Shown: in pieces, positions 22,901 through 30,401 of the stretch
How the letters are laid out: each line of letters starts with the position of its first letter
Numbering within the stretch: the first letter of the stretch is position 1
IMG/VR virus record: IMGVR_UViG_3300043431_000055
Coordinates: 1 to 37,760 of that record
DNA from: a virus
Direction: 5' to 3' (one strand)
DNA: 37,760 bases
Program-made: the position numbers and the translations under genes
The notes under the pieces: generated by a model
Told to the model about the DNA's origin: nothing
The model's input: the letters and a program-made list of their open reading frames with translations, nothing else
Database searches by the model: none

Positions 22901-24399
22901 TGAACGTCCTCAACACCCGCTTGTTCTAGCTGGCGGTCAAGCTGCGTGATTTCCTTTTGCAGCCCCTTGCGTACTTTGAGCGATGAGTCAAACTGCTCCA
23001 TGTTTGATGCGGCAACGGCATCAGACATCTCTTGCTGATTTTGTTCAAGCAGTTGCTGAGCTTGACGTTTGCGCTCCAAAAGTTGCTCTGGCGGAACAAC
23101 ATCTTGCTCTTGCGTTGTCTTTGCGGATTCTCCAGTTGGGGCGGTCAGTTCAAACTGCTGCGCCTCACGTTGTTGACGCGCTTGCTCCATCAGGCCGGAC
23201 TTTTCAAGACGATCGACTTCAGCGCCAAGGTCCTTGCGGGCCTTTTTGTTTTCTGCAAGCTGCGCAAAAATACCTCGGTTGTGTTCGGCGTCGGAGAACT
23301 CTGTGGCAGAGCCTTTGACAATTTTGCGCCGCTGAGATTCCAGCGCCTTCTGTTCTTCCAAAAGACGCTCGTTGTTTTGCAGCACTTCGAGTGCGTAATC
23401 AGGCGTTTGCTTTGCGGCTGCTTCTTTCTCTTTGGCAACGCGCTCTTGTTCGGACCGTGCGGCTGCGGCCTTGAGCTTGTCTTCTCTGTCAGCCTTGGCG
23501 GCTTGAGACTGCGCACCACTGCGCTCGATGTAACGGCCTGCGGGGGCAAGAGTGCCGCCCAACACGGCTCCGCCGATGAAGCTGTCGATGTACTCTTTGC
23601 GGGCTTCTGGGTCGGTAATGTTCAGCCCGGCTTGCAAGCGCTCCAGCACTTGTTGCGTGGCTTCAGTGACGCCTTCTCGGCCTGCGGTTGCGCCAGTCTT
23701 GGCGGTGTAGTCCATGATGGTTTTGCCAAGCGTCTGACTGGCAAGAGCCCGAGCTTGCTCGGTTGTCAGCTTAGAGCCCACGGAGCCGAACAGCTTGCCG
23801 ATACCGGGAACCAGCGCCATGGCGGCAGTGTCAATCAGTGCTTGTGGGATAGCAGCGCCAAGGGCCGCAGCTCCGCTGGCTTCTTGCAACGACTTGCCCG
23901 TGCCCAGTTGAGCGCCGAGGTTGGAGCCTGTGAACTGGCCAGTGGAAACAGCGCCTGCGCCCAGCAAACCCAGACCAGCAGCGACAGGGGCAGACACCGG
24001 AGCGGCCAAGGCGGCAAGACCTGCGGCTGCCGGAGCAACCATGTACGGCACGGAACCGCCAGCTGTCTCTTTCAGCTTTTGCCAAGGGGACTCAACCCAA
24101 CTGTCTTCTGTGGGGGTGAAGCGTGCCTGTGCACGCTTTTGCGCAGCTTCGTATTCTTGCTGCGCCTTGGCCTCATCCATCAGGCCAGCCTTACCGGCGG
24201 TCAGTGCGGCTTCGCCTTTGAGACGCTCAAAGCCTGCGGCTGCGGCAGCTTTGAAACCCTTGGTGTCTTCCTTGGGTTTCTCTTCTTTTTTAAACGCATC
24301 GGGATAGAGTTGACGGGCTGCCATCATCCCCTCTAAGGGCGTTTGGCCCTCTTTCAATTCAAGGTACGCGCCGCTGGGGAGTTGGATGTAATCAGCCAT
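16936..24399 (-). CDS. Giant polyvalent virion protein with HExxH metallopeptidase motif (2487 aa)
   Basis: Starts at ATG 24399 (weak site ggatagaaa) and fills 7.5 kb. Residues 115-152 are Gly/Ala-rich and hydrophobic (SVPYMVAPAAAGLAALAAPV), a possible membrane-inserting stretch. Long charged, Gln-rich coiled-coil regions follow to about residue 1350. A zinc site H1477-E-I-A-G-H1482, with AVEEALAEQAE about 45 residues later (E1528/E1529) as probable third ligand, marks a gluzincin-like peptidase. The C-terminal third, including WLRAGVTRTPLYIARKLLRE near residue 1985, matches large polyvalent protein domain LPD38. Such proteins are known or inferred to be packaged and ejected with DNA. By size and position I infer an internal virion protein that helps cross the envelope and may cleave host proteins. 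No transglycosylase motif was found. Confidence 0.88.
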   Translation of the reverse strand: MADYIQLPSGAYLELKEGQTPLEGMMAARQLYPDAFKKEEKPKEDTKGFKAAAAAGFERLKGEAALTAGKAGLMDEAKAQQEYEAAQKRAQARFTPTEDSWVESPWQKLKETAGGSVPYMVAPAAAGLAALAAPVSAPVAAGLGLLGAGAVSTGQFTGSNLGAQLGTGKSLQEASGAAALGAAIPQALIDTAAMALVPGIGKLFGSVGSKLTTEQARALASQTLGKTIMDYTAKTGATAGREGVTEATQQVLERLQAGLNITDPEARKEYIDSFIGGAVLGGTLAPAGRYIERSGAQSQAAKADREDKLKAAAARSEQERVAKEKEAAAKQTPDYALEVLQNNERLLEEQKALESQRRKIVKGSATEFSDAEHNRGIFAQLAENKKARKDLGAEVDRLEKSGLMEQARQQREAQQFELTAPTGESAKTTQEQDVVPPEQLLERKRQAQQLLEQNQQEMSDAVAASNMEQFDSSLKVRKGLQKEITQLDRQLEQAGVEDVQTDPAALQAQLDKEQKKLADMAGPGFDPDKAERLRAKIAKLDAQLQTATSGQQGFDFGTPRTLELPLVAAQSQREAMAAKGTAAGQQRIAGVEEEEQAALDAQREQERRDAEEAQRVQALGGEFAGLQRMAAAPAGISDQFSLFGTEQPAPAGSAAIGQMQQKLMDEDVTFTAEEEKPRNLRRVPGAEFKLRGRNEGTAPVTREELADRLNRVLSTYDLSPEAVGLLQRVEKALPKSGEDYFALVDEQLSKIESGTEGVPRKGQARTADLQTFQPAPEQQARASTTAPTEAGTKQVQQITGAVPGEAASGLKTPIAQPDAEDRRTGVRGAAEVTKRVADTTPSTLRGPSARAVDLSLAQELEEPLLKQEEAARDDGRQKSLFPEEQEKLGAIKGNRGAFQMFMKSKLVQNLRQQLRRDEEIAKRAQAIPALEKRANGLIAEIEDILQQYAEYRSADSVLKANKDVAQAKRDMAEIRSAASKATVDRMLLAGAIEDLKQARKQVIEQGYNEGGVQELIADIDAVNEQLQSAQTDMALLNSALSVLDGQMQSFAAVQKMTALLDKAPSVYRIDQAKQELQAVQTELDVLQKENNELQTRLRKDAADKKRADAAVKEAERKAQVETGQLKPSERALNNLPLYDRATQYPALTEAQLLARERNGEAPVLTAAEQAQIKGVPTQVLGGYRARVVDLEKQIQQAQDKSKAAMAKDMVEPTQNLRDALDKAYKKAKTTAERDVIGPKLDAAEAKLAQVKAELAKTPVIWVGMKSQINKLADAIVRVEWMEGLISEGKIEEAAPAGATRRTFPTTEEKAKTRAAEVKAATERTTAASTSGEPLTRSQARDAAKSQKTLFEGKGNTAGTAVEIPLTPAERFADMQKTTAERLKAKQVLYRVAETTGPSMSVPQVQKAYDALTDGWVNKPQTIVVADEKGLPVRILNQAKRDNMLGKIPGLYDPTSGKVYLVASNLRSVNDVILTAVHEIAGHFGLQSVLGGTYAKTMTDIYNGNAAIRKAANAKMKQIKSLDQNTAVEEALAEQAELDPNAPDTRSAMRKIYDTIKKWLRDTFGFKDTVTDAQVNQIIANARHYVIEGGKAGTGTTGVATPSYRSKQTAPTDALEALALKTIAQPKTLKEKLGNNIALEAEMGAVDMRAALRDVLKFGDDSLFKQAIYHVRKAEQKMAQMFTVMNVGTLEQYTDSKGFVGYRSTNKNSAREVFDAIADIPKDSPQMKMDVAQMYMVAQRAQNKGLSKLDLGEMGIKEEELKAALAAADANPALKSALENVRRKYNAYNKGLIEFLASTGRISKKEAARLLKDGDYVPYYRVKNGNATLHFGNNVSFNVGDIRRQPYLAELKGGETKLLPLNEALQQNTLLLTDMALTNNATKSVAYGLQALGKGMGPVDPVTGKRKNLMPILKGTGPDSPNTVRFFHEPDPNDPKDTGERHIVVDTKGTLAEGVPAELVVKSLEGASLALPGFLKLGGVAADWLRAGVTRTPLYIARKLLREPMAAAFTGGLNSNVFSSVFKAGAEYLRMSTGSSDMQAKLLEKGLIQSNIFAGDMSDMKKMALQIASGKDQGALEKVFAAADRYAMRADAATLALVLKNAEAQGLSEVEADLATMESMNFYKRGLSPTLQYASRLIPFFNAQIQGLNVLVKAARGNMPFEEQQQIKRKFFNNALLLTATGLVYAMAMEDDETFRNARPRDKYSNFFLPIPGVDEPLKLPIPFEAGYFFSLAVAAVDGMRAETDGKAQWQAIRDLFLGSVPGYSSMGMPQIVKPAFEVWTNKNFLTGGSVEPQRMQGYTTEERYLATTTELAKQLSNAVPILSPIQIEHIVRGYFGVLPLAAVAAANGLFESEGKAEKAEARASDLPLVGSAFQKKYGGGDSDVVYREAKEAMDAKTTFNKMLKEGRREDALAYRDSNRTELALSSAAGQYRQLVGRINEDVRRTQERSDLNAQEKRLRLDKLEEAKQQAADRFLTLRRKAEAATQR

Positions 24400-24418
24400 T
24401 TTCTATCCGCAAATTGTG

Positions 24419-24438
24419 TCCGGGAGGCGCGGCCCGGA
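24419..24438 (-). other. Hairpin in the gap before the giant gene
   Basis: TCCGGG at 24419-24424 and CCCGGA at 24433-24438 form a 6-bp stem around an 8-nt loop, in the 69-bp spacer between the genes ending at 24469 and starting at 24399. There is no T-run on the minus strand after it. It may slow polymerase or mark an mRNA processing site that sets the level of the giant protein. This is the widest gap among the virion genes except the one before the tail fibre. Confidence 0.35.
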
Positions 24439-24468
24439 TAGTAAGTCGCCTTTTTTCGATTATGCCAG

Positions 24469-26148
24469 TTACGGCTGTTGCAGTACAGTCGCGCCCTTGC
24501 CCGGTGTTTTTGTTGTCGGTACCGCAAACCGCGAAGCAAACTGGTCAAAGGAGTCGGGCGGGGTGACGGTTTCTTTACCAGCAAACCCGGTCAAGTACTT
24601 GCTATACGCTTCGTAAAGGTTGAACTTCTCGGCCTTCATTTTCTGCAACGCCTCAGCTGCCTTGACTGCATCACCCTTGTTGTCCGCAAGCAACTTGTCA
24701 AACACAAGGCGGTCGGGTGTGTCTTTATGTGCGGCAATAGTGGCTGCGTTGCGTGCGTTTGCTCCGCCTTCCCGTGTAAGGGTGTTTTGGCGCTCGGCCT
24801 CAATTTGTCGAGTTGTCTTGAGGTCGTCTGCTGCCGCGCCAAAGATAGCCGTGACGTTCTTCTGCTTGATACCAAGATCGGAGACCAGACCGTTGTACAG
24901 CAACTCTTGACCTTTGAGTTTGGACTCGCGTACTTCTTTCTCGGCAGCACGGATGTCTCTGGCGTTCATGTCGTCGCGGTTGATTCGCAAGTCGTCAAGA
25001 CGATCGCGGGCCTCGGCAAACTTGGATTTAGCGGCCTCGATCTTGTCCAGACCAGCAACATAGCGCTCGCTGCCAACTTGGATACCTTTGCCCAGCGCAA
25101 CGCCAAGACCGCCGGGAGTGGACATCATGGCTGCACCTGCCTGCAGCAGCGCCAAACCCATGTACTTGTCGCCCATGCCTTCCAGACCTTTTTCCTGTTT
25201 GGCAAGGCGCTCCTCACGGCCCTTGTATACATCGCCGCGTTTCTCAATATCCGCTTTGGTTGCAGCCAAGTTCTGCTCGGTCAAGTCCTTGATACCGGCA
25301 ACCAACCCCGCACGGGCGTTTCGCAACCCGCCAACTTCTTGGTCAATTTGGCCAAAGTATTTCTGTTGCAGCGCATCAATGTCTGTTGGCCCCGTATCTG
25401 CCTTTGCCGCTGCGTTTGCTGCGGCTGCTGCGCCAAGCCCTGCGCCGGGGGCCTTGCGGCCAGTATCGGCAGTGGGCGCTGCTTTGCTTGTTTGCGGCGC
25501 GGCTGCTGCCTGTTTTGCAGCCCGTTCTGTCATGTACAGGTTAGACGCAGCATCGAACTGGGCCATGTCTTGTGCCGGGTTTGATTGGGCGGCGGACATG
25601 TCTGCCAGCATCTGATCGCTGGGCGCAGCATAGCCTTGGGCCACACGGCGTTTTTCTTCTGCTGCACGTGCAGCCGCATTCTTTTCGCTCATTTCGCGGT
25701 ACCAGCGACGCAAAATTGGCTCTTCTTCGGGAGCACCTTGTTGCGGGATGATGTTACCAGTACCGGCCACAAAGCCGGGTATGTCGCCCATCATGCTGGT
25801 GGGTTTAGGCATGCCGCCGTACTGGTACCGCTCCACATCACCGCCGTCAGCAAACGCAATGATGCCGCCGCCTGCAAAGTTCATGTTACCTGCGGGAAGC
25901 TGGCCAATCCCCTGCTCTTCGGGGAGTTGTTGGGGAGCCATTCCGGCGACCATCTGGTCAACCACCTTGGGCTGCTCTTGCACGCCCTGAGCGCCTTGGC
26001 CCGCAGCACGCATCTCCTTGCGGCGGTTGGACTCCGACATGGCCAGCGCCATGATGTACGGGTCGGCCTTGTGCATCTGAGCGTACTGCTGCAACTGCGC
26101 GTCTGGCAACTTGGCCAGCGTGGACGTGATCTTGTTGACATCAATCAT
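24469..26148 (-). CDS. Virion-associated protein with GGGIIAFADGG motif (559 aa)
   Basis: Starts at ATG 26148. The N-terminal part (MIDVNKITSTLAKLPDAQLQ) is followed by a Gln-rich region, then NMNFAGGGIIAFADGGDVER and YQYGG, a motif shared by virion-linked proteins of many freshwater and marine podoviruses, seen near internal-protein genes. The middle is Ala/Lys-rich and low complexity; residues about 270-470 are predicted coiled coil, with a hydrophobic Gly/Ala patch (YMGLALLQAGAAMMS). No enzyme motif. It lies between two other internal-protein-like genes, so I infer a component of the ejected core or a tail-lumen scaffold. Exact role unknown. Confidence 0.7.
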   Translation of the reverse strand: MIDVNKITSTLAKLPDAQLQQYAQMHKADPYIMALAMSESNRRKEMRAAGQGAQGVQEQPKVVDQMVAGMAPQQLPEEQGIGQLPAGNMNFAGGGIIAFADGGDVERYQYGGMPKPTSMMGDIPGFVAGTGNIIPQQGAPEEEPILRRWYREMSEKNAAARAAEEKRRVAQGYAAPSDQMLADMSAAQSNPAQDMAQFDAASNLYMTERAAKQAAAAPQTSKAAPTADTGRKAPGAGLGAAAAANAAAKADTGPTDIDALQQKYFGQIDQEVGGLRNARAGLVAGIKDLTEQNLAATKADIEKRGDVYKGREERLAKQEKGLEGMGDKYMGLALLQAGAAMMSTPGGLGVALGKGIQVGSERYVAGLDKIEAAKSKFAEARDRLDDLRINRDDMNARDIRAAEKEVRESKLKGQELLYNGLVSDLGIKQKNVTAIFGAAADDLKTTRQIEAERQNTLTREGGANARNAATIAAHKDTPDRLVFDKLLADNKGDAVKAAEALQKMKAEKFNLYEAYSKYLTGFAGKETVTPPDSFDQFASRFAVPTTKTPGKGATVLQQP

Positions 26149-26156
26149 GGCGTACC

Positions 26157-27260
26157 TCAGATTTTGGACAGGGCCAGCTCAGCCAGACCTGCCGATTTTT
26201 TCTTCTTGCCTTTGGGCTCGGAGCTTACAGTGCCGCCCTTGGCGTAACTTTTCATGACACCGCCAGCGGCTGCTCTCGCGCCACCGCCCATAAGGTACGC
26301 GCCGGCAAGCGATGTTCCTGCGCCAAGGATTTGCGAACTTGCGCTCGGCCCGGGAGCGTACATGGTTTGCGTCGAGCCCGACGGCGTGCCGCGCAGCAAG
26401 TTGGATTGGAACTCCAGCTGCTGGTATGGGAACTTCTTCTGCGCCAAAAAGTCTTCGTACTGCTGACCAAGGATGTTCTGAACCTGTTGCTGTTGCTGAG
26501 TGCCGTAGCCCGCCTGCAACTTGTTGACATCCATCCCCTGCTGGAACTGCTGACCCGCACCTGTGAGCGCTGTCTGGAGCCCTTGCAAGCCAAGACCCGC
26601 GCCGTACTGACGTGACTGCTCACGAAGCTGCTGCTCCGTGTTGAATTGGTTTTGTGCGCGGCCGTAAGCGTCCTGCAAACCACGGGCCTGAATGTCGCCC
26701 TTTTGGGTTGCCAAGTTGCGAGCCGCTTCTGCGTCCATGATGGCCTGACGGCTGCCGCCAAAAGCACCGGACTGGACGGCTTGCGCGCCGCGCTGAGTGC
26801 CTGCAATATCGGCGGTTCGCTGCGCTTCACGCTGCTGGATGTCCACCACGTTCTGCATGTACGGGTCCATGTACTGACCCGCTTGCGCACCGAACTGGCC
26901 AGTGGCGTAGGGGTTGTACTGGGTGTTGAGTGCCTTATCGACAGCTTGACCTGTGGCGGCCGAGGGAGCCATCGCCCCAGCGCCTTGGAATGCTTGCTGC
27001 TGCAGTGGCGTGAACTGTGCAATGCGCTCGCCGCCGTAGGCTTGGTATGGGGCCTCAGAAAGCGCTGCCCCCTTACCCAGAACCTCCTGTGCGTATGGCT
27101 TGGCCCAGTCTGGCAGGTCTTGGGTTTGTGTTGTCTGAGCCGGTTGGCCTCCACCGCCGTCGTCGCCTTGCGGCTTGATCTTGCGATCACCGTAGTGCTT
27201 GAAAGCGTGCTCGGGCAAGTCTGGAATATCCAGATGCAGCTTGGTGGAGTTCATTCTCAT
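26157..27260 (-). CDS. Virion structural protein, Gln/Ala-rich (367 aa)
   Basis: The start ATG 27260 overlaps the GNAT gene stop by 4 nt (ATGA); ATG 27254 is a second option. The central region reads YMDPYMQNVVDIQQREAQRT, then SGAFGGSRQAIMDAEAARN, a pattern I recognise from podovirus structural gene clusters next to large internal proteins. It is Gln-rich and predicted helical, ending in a Gly-rich stretch (LAGAYLMGGGARAAAGGVM) and a lysine-rich tail. Likely a tail or internal-core protein. Function is not known; assignment is by family pattern and gene order. Confidence 0.72.
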   Translation of the reverse strand: MRMNSTKLHLDIPDLPEHAFKHYGDRKIKPQGDDGGGGQPAQTTQTQDLPDWAKPYAQEVLGKGAALSEAPYQAYGGERIAQFTPLQQQAFQGAGAMAPSAATGQAVDKALNTQYNPYATGQFGAQAGQYMDPYMQNVVDIQQREAQRTADIAGTQRGAQAVQSGAFGGSRQAIMDAEAARNLATQKGDIQARGLQDAYGRAQNQFNTEQQLREQSRQYGAGLGLQGLQTALTGAGQQFQQGMDVNKLQAGYGTQQQQQVQNILGQQYEDFLAQKKFPYQQLEFQSNLLRGTPSGSTQTMYAPGPSASSQILGAGTSLAGAYLMGGGARAAAGGVMKSYAKGGTVSSEPKGKKKKSAGLAELALSKI

Positions 27261-27664
27261 AGCTCAATCCTCATCACATTGTGGGTCTTGTTCAGCCCCA
27301 TTTTCTCGTACATTGGGACCAAGTTGTCTTGGCACCAGCATTGTGCTTTTGTGGCTCCGTTCAGGCGCATCCACTGCATGGCCTCTTCAAACACATGCTT
27401 GCGGACAATACTCTTGCCACCCATCAAGTGGGCATGTGCCACGCGGTGCATCGGCAAGTCTTGAAAGCTGATCGTCACCGCGCCCGTGATGCCCTCACCG
27501 GGCTCTTCCCAAACCAACAAGCTGTACGCCCCCGTGCGAACGCCGTACTCGACCTGCTCAATGGTGATCGAGCCGGGATCAATGTCAATGGCCTTTTGCA
27601 GCAACGGCGCGGCCAACGGCCAGATGGATGGCATGAGGTTTGGTGGGACTTGGTGCAGTGGCAT
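27257..27664 (-). CDS. GNAT-fold acetyltransferase-like protein in virion cluster
   Basis: A 135-aa protein starting at ATG 27664, two bases after the preceding stop. Pattern: N-terminal helices, strands ITIEQVEYGV and AYSLLVWEE, GAVTISFQDL, a helix with VFEEAMQWMRLNGAT, then KAQCWCQDNLVPMYEKMGLNKTHNVMRIEL. The last part, with a conserved Tyr and 'K-x-GL/F..T..V-x-R', is typical of GNAT folds found in podovirus structural clusters. The acetyl-CoA loop (Q/R-x-x-G-x-G/A) is not clear (GGKS is present), so it may be a structural relative rather than an active enzyme. It is coupled to the downstream gene by ATGA. Confidence 0.65.
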   Translation of the reverse strand: MPLHQVPPNLMPSIWPLAAPLLQKAIDIDPGSITIEQVEYGVRTGAYSLLVWEEPGEGITGAVTISFQDLPMHRVAHAHLMGGKSIVRKHVFEEAMQWMRLNGATKAQCWCQDNLVPMYEKMGLNKTHNVMRIEL

Positions 27665-27666
27665 GG

Positions 27667-29442
27667 TTAGGCAGGCAGGAGTTTTTCGGCGCGGCTGTTG
27701 ACGGCTACGCGGTCTTTACCGGTGGTCTTGGCGCGGGCCTTTTGCACGCGGTCCATCATGGCGTACAGCTTGCGTGCACCAGCCTCGGTCGAGCCGTTGC
27801 CCAACTCAGAGACGATGCGGGCCGGAACCACGAACTCTCCGTCAGCCAGACGGGCTGGGCGCTTGTCGCCAATTGAGGCGGGGATGTCGTCAGAAACACC
27901 ATCGCCGGGTCCACGCAGCAAACGTCCGCCGTCCGAGTAATCGCCCAGATGGCTTTGGCCACCTTGAGCCAAAGAAGCGATGCCGCCTCCATAATCCGTG
28001 ACGGTCGCAGGAGGTGCGTACGACCGCCATACTTTTGGTACGGGTGCCGCAGCGAATGTGCCGGTAGTAGGATCAAAACTGTATGGCTTCATGAGTCCGC
28101 TTGTGTCGTCCACCCACTCGCCGCCAGCTGCTTGCGCTTCGGGGCTCATTGGTTGTTGACCAAGTCCACCAAACGAATTTTTAAACAGAAAGTCCTTCAA
28201 AAGCCCCATGGCTCCTGCTTGCGCGCCTGCGGTAGGTTGCACAGTGGACTGCACCGGAGCCGCAACAACAGATGCTGCAGCAGGAGTTGGCTTTGGCCCT
28301 TGGCCCATCAGGTACTTGAACGCATCGCCGGACTGGCCGGACATGGTGTAGTACGGGTTCTCTTCGACAGGCTTAACTGCCTTGGTCTCGCCGCCTTCAG
28401 CAAAGCGCTGACCGCCATTGGCCATCAGGGTCTCGGCTTGGTTTTGGTTTGACATGGACTCGACTGGGCCGAGGTCCATCAGGCCGCCGCCAGCAGCAGT
28501 GCGGGTGTAGACGGGGTTGAGATGCGTGCGCTCGCCCGTGTAGGCTCCGGTGTAGCCAGCTTGTGGGTCCGACACTCGGCCGGGCGCATATGTGTAGCGC
28601 CATGGGTCTTCTTTGGCCTTTTCCGCTGTCTTCTGTTCATCTTGCTGCATGAGCAAAGGCAACCCTGCGGCATAACCGTACTTCAACAGGCCCATGCCGC
28701 CGCCAATACCTTCTTTGCTCATGAATGCATCACGGCCAGCTTCGGTTCCCAAGTTTTGGAAGCCGCGACCAAGTTGTGAAAACTTGTCGGCCATAGGCGT
28801 GACCGTCTGAGGAGCGGCGTTAATGACCGCTTGTTGCGCCTGAATTGGCGTAGCTGCAGGCGACACTCCAGCAAGGGCGCCACCACCAGTACCCCCGCCA
28901 AAACCGCCGGACATCGCAGCCGTTGTTCCCTCGGTTCCAAGTGCGGCCCCAGCCGCTTCTGTTCCGGCAAGCGCACTACCGCCACCAAAACCACCAGACA
29001 TTGCGGCCGTTGTTCCCTCTATCCCGGGGGCAATGCCAGCCATCCCAGCCTCTGCCGCACCTGCGCCAACACCTGCAGCACCAGCGCCCATCAAACCACC
29101 AGCTAAACCAGCGCCGCCGTATGCGCCCAAACCAGCCATCAAGCCTTTTTTCAAGCTGCCGGTAGCAACACCATACCCCGCGCCAGTAATGCCTGCAGCC
29201 ATCAAGGGAGTCAGTGTGCCACCAGATGCAACAGACAACCCAACCCCAATCACGGTCGGCAAAATACTCGACAGGAAACCAGCTTCTGGCAGACCAGTAT
29301 CTGGGTTGACGGTCAGGGAGCCGCCATGTGCTTTGGCAAGCGCCTGCAGGCCAGCCACTTCTTGTGGGGCCATATGGACTAGGGTCGAATCTGGACCACG
29401 GCCACGGGAGGCCATGTGTTGTGCGGCAAGTTGTAGGCTCAT
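27667..29442 (-). CDS. Virion protein with conserved N-terminus and Gly-rich repeats (591 aa)
   Basis: ATG 29442 overlaps the upstream stop by 4 nt. The N-terminus is strongly conserved in style: AAQHMASRGRGPDSTLVHM, APQEVAGLQALAKAHGGSLT, NPDTGLPEAGFL, a block found in structural clusters of many podoviruses and siphoviruses. It is followed by hydrophobic Gly/Ala-rich stretches (GFLSSILPTVIGVGLSVASG; GAGYGVATG) and two copies of GTTAAMSGGFGGG with a 29-residue period. The C-terminal half is Pro/Gly-rich and ends with a basic helical tail. The repetitive Gly-rich middle suggests a flexible, membrane-interacting or extended part of the virion, probably released with DNA. No catalytic motif. Confidence 0.75.
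   Translation of the reverse strand: MSLQLAAQHMASRGRGPDSTLVHMAPQEVAGLQALAKAHGGSLTVNPDTGLPEAGFLSSILPTVIGVGLSVASGGTLTPLMAAGITGAGYGVATGSLKKGLMAGLGAYGGAGLAGGLMGAGAAGVGAGAAEAGMAGIAPGIEGTTAAMSGGFGGGSALAGTEAAGAALGTEGTTAAMSGGFGGGTGGGALAGVSPAATPIQAQQAVINAAPQTVTPMADKFSQLGRGFQNLGTEAGRDAFMSKEGIGGGMGLLKYGYAAGLPLLMQQDEQKTAEKAKEDPWRYTYAPGRVSDPQAGYTGAYTGERTHLNPVYTRTAAGGGLMDLGPVESMSNQNQAETLMANGGQRFAEGGETKAVKPVEENPYYTMSGQSGDAFKYLMGQGPKPTPAAASVVAAPVQSTVQPTAGAQAGAMGLLKDFLFKNSFGGLGQQPMSPEAQAAGGEWVDDTSGLMKPYSFDPTTGTFAAAPVPKVWRSYAPPATVTDYGGGIASLAQGGQSHLGDYSDGGRLLRGPGDGVSDDIPASIGDKRPARLADGEFVVPARIVSELGNGSTEAGARKLYAMMDRVQKARAKTTGKDRVAVNSRAEKLLPA
28894..29019 (-). repeat. 87-bp-period repeat in the Gly-rich virion gene
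   Basis: Two near-identical segments of about 36 bp, at 28898-28932 and 28985-29019, encode GTTAAMSGGFGGG; they are offset by 87 bp (29 codons). They differ at several third-codon positions, so selection has kept the protein repeat while the DNA drifts. Confidence 0.75.
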
Positions 29443-29750
29443 GTTTTCACTTTCAGTACGTTACCTGCGGTGGTATCGTAGTAGATGTCCCCCACCCGGA
29501 GGTTACTCAAATCTGCCTGTGTTGGCAAGCTCACCGTGAAGGTGTTGGGGGTTGTTGGGTCAGGCTGAACAAAGCTCAAGCCCGCCACAATCGTCCCGTT
29601 CACCCGCTGAGTGGCTGCCGCGATCGGCCCTGCGTTGTCCAACTGGTTGAAATACAGGCGCAAAACGCTTGTAAGCTGGTCCATGAACCTTGCGTCGTAT
29701 TCTACCGGGGCAATGGGTAGCTGGGGGGCTTTGACGTTCTTTTGACTCAT
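29439..29750 (-). CDS. Small virion protein (103 aa)
   Basis: The start ATG 29750 shares one base with the upstream stop (TAATG). The protein has VEYDARFMDQLTSVLRLYFN, QLDNAGPIAAA, then a strand-rich half with VGDIYYDTTAGNVLKVKT. I have seen this pattern in structural clusters of podoviruses, adjacent to the GRGPDSTLVHM-type gene. It is probably a small structural or assembly protein; no catalytic residues. It is coupled to the downstream virion gene by a 4-nt overlap and preceded by an inserted homing-type endonuclease. Confidence 0.68.
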   Translation of the reverse strand: MSQKNVKAPQLPIAPVEYDARFMDQLTSVLRLYFNQLDNAGPIAAATQRVNGTIVAGLSFVQPDPTTPNTFTVSLPTQADLSNLRVGDIYYDTTAGNVLKVKT

Positions 29751-30379
29751 TATGCAATCCCCCAGTGCAGGCGCTCAAGTTCTTTTCTGGCGGCAATAGC
29801 TTCTTCAACAGTTGCTGTAAGCGCCGCGTAAAACTTCTTTTTATTCACCGTTATTTCGGCAAGCCACTTACCACCGCGCCGATTTACTCCAACATGCCCA
29901 GACTCGCTGTTTTTTCGGACGCGGATATTGCGGGCCTGCGTTGGCAGATCGGCCCATCGGCAGTTTCCCGGAACGTAGTTGCCGTACGGATCAATGCGAT
30001 CTAAAGTCTCAGTTCCAATAGGTTCCCCCATGTCTCGTGCAAAACACAAGTAGTCGTGCCATGCCGGGTGTACCTGCATCCCAACTGCGCCGTAGCGCGG
30101 GTAGTCTTTGTCGTTTGGGTTGTTGCAGCGGCGCATCATTGCACGCCATGTGTTGTAGGATGGTTTGTTCCACCCGCCATGCTTGGTGATTTTTTCTTTT
30201 AAAAAACAACCACACGAAGTAGTGTTACCAGTAACAAGCCCACCAGACACCACCACAGCTTCTTTGCCGCAGTCGCACAGGCATCGCCACATAACTTTTT
30301 TCGAGGCGCTGCGCCCGGCATCCTCAAGCACAAGCAGACGCCCAAATCTCTGGCCTTTTCGATCAATAAATTTCGGCAT
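29750..30379 (-). CDS. HNH homing-type endonuclease with AP2-like DNA-binding domain
   Basis: A 209-aa protein starting at ATG 30379 with AGGAGG four bases upstream (30384-30389); a longer in-frame start (30424) would overlap the promoter and is rejected. Residues 1-60 hold a zinc ribbon: C33, C35, C37 in RCLCDCG, then SCGC with C56 and C58. The middle has the HNH-type LDRIDPYGNYVPGNCRWAD, and the C-terminus, SGHVGVNRRGGKWLAEITV followed by a TVEEAIAARKELE helix, is an AP2/ERF-like DNA-binding unit. This combination is typical of free-standing phage homing endonucleases. It interrupts the run of virion genes and has its own promoter, so it is best read as a mobile selfish gene. All HNH positions look intact. 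Confidence 0.9.
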   Translation of the reverse strand: MPKFIDRKGQRFGRLLVLEDAGRSASKKVMWRCLCDCGKEAVVVSGGLVTGNTTSCGCFLKEKITKHGGWNKPSYNTWRAMMRRCNNPNDKDYPRYGAVGMQVHPAWHDYLCFARDMGEPIGTETLDRIDPYGNYVPGNCRWADLPTQARNIRVRKNSESGHVGVNRRGGKWLAEITVNKKKFYAALTATVEEAIAARKELERLHWGIA

Positions 30380-30401
30380 AAGCCCTCCTAAAAGAGCTTT
30401 T

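Noticed and set aside
23032-24336. 434-codon + strand open frame opposite the N-terminal part of the giant gene
   Set aside because: Same reason: antisense of an Ala/Gln-rich gene, with no recognisable motifs and no start signal.
24455-24470. Minus-strand TGGCATAAT, a possible extended -10 promoter before the giant gene
   Set aside because: The matching -35 region has only about three of six consensus bases; listed only as a weak possibility.
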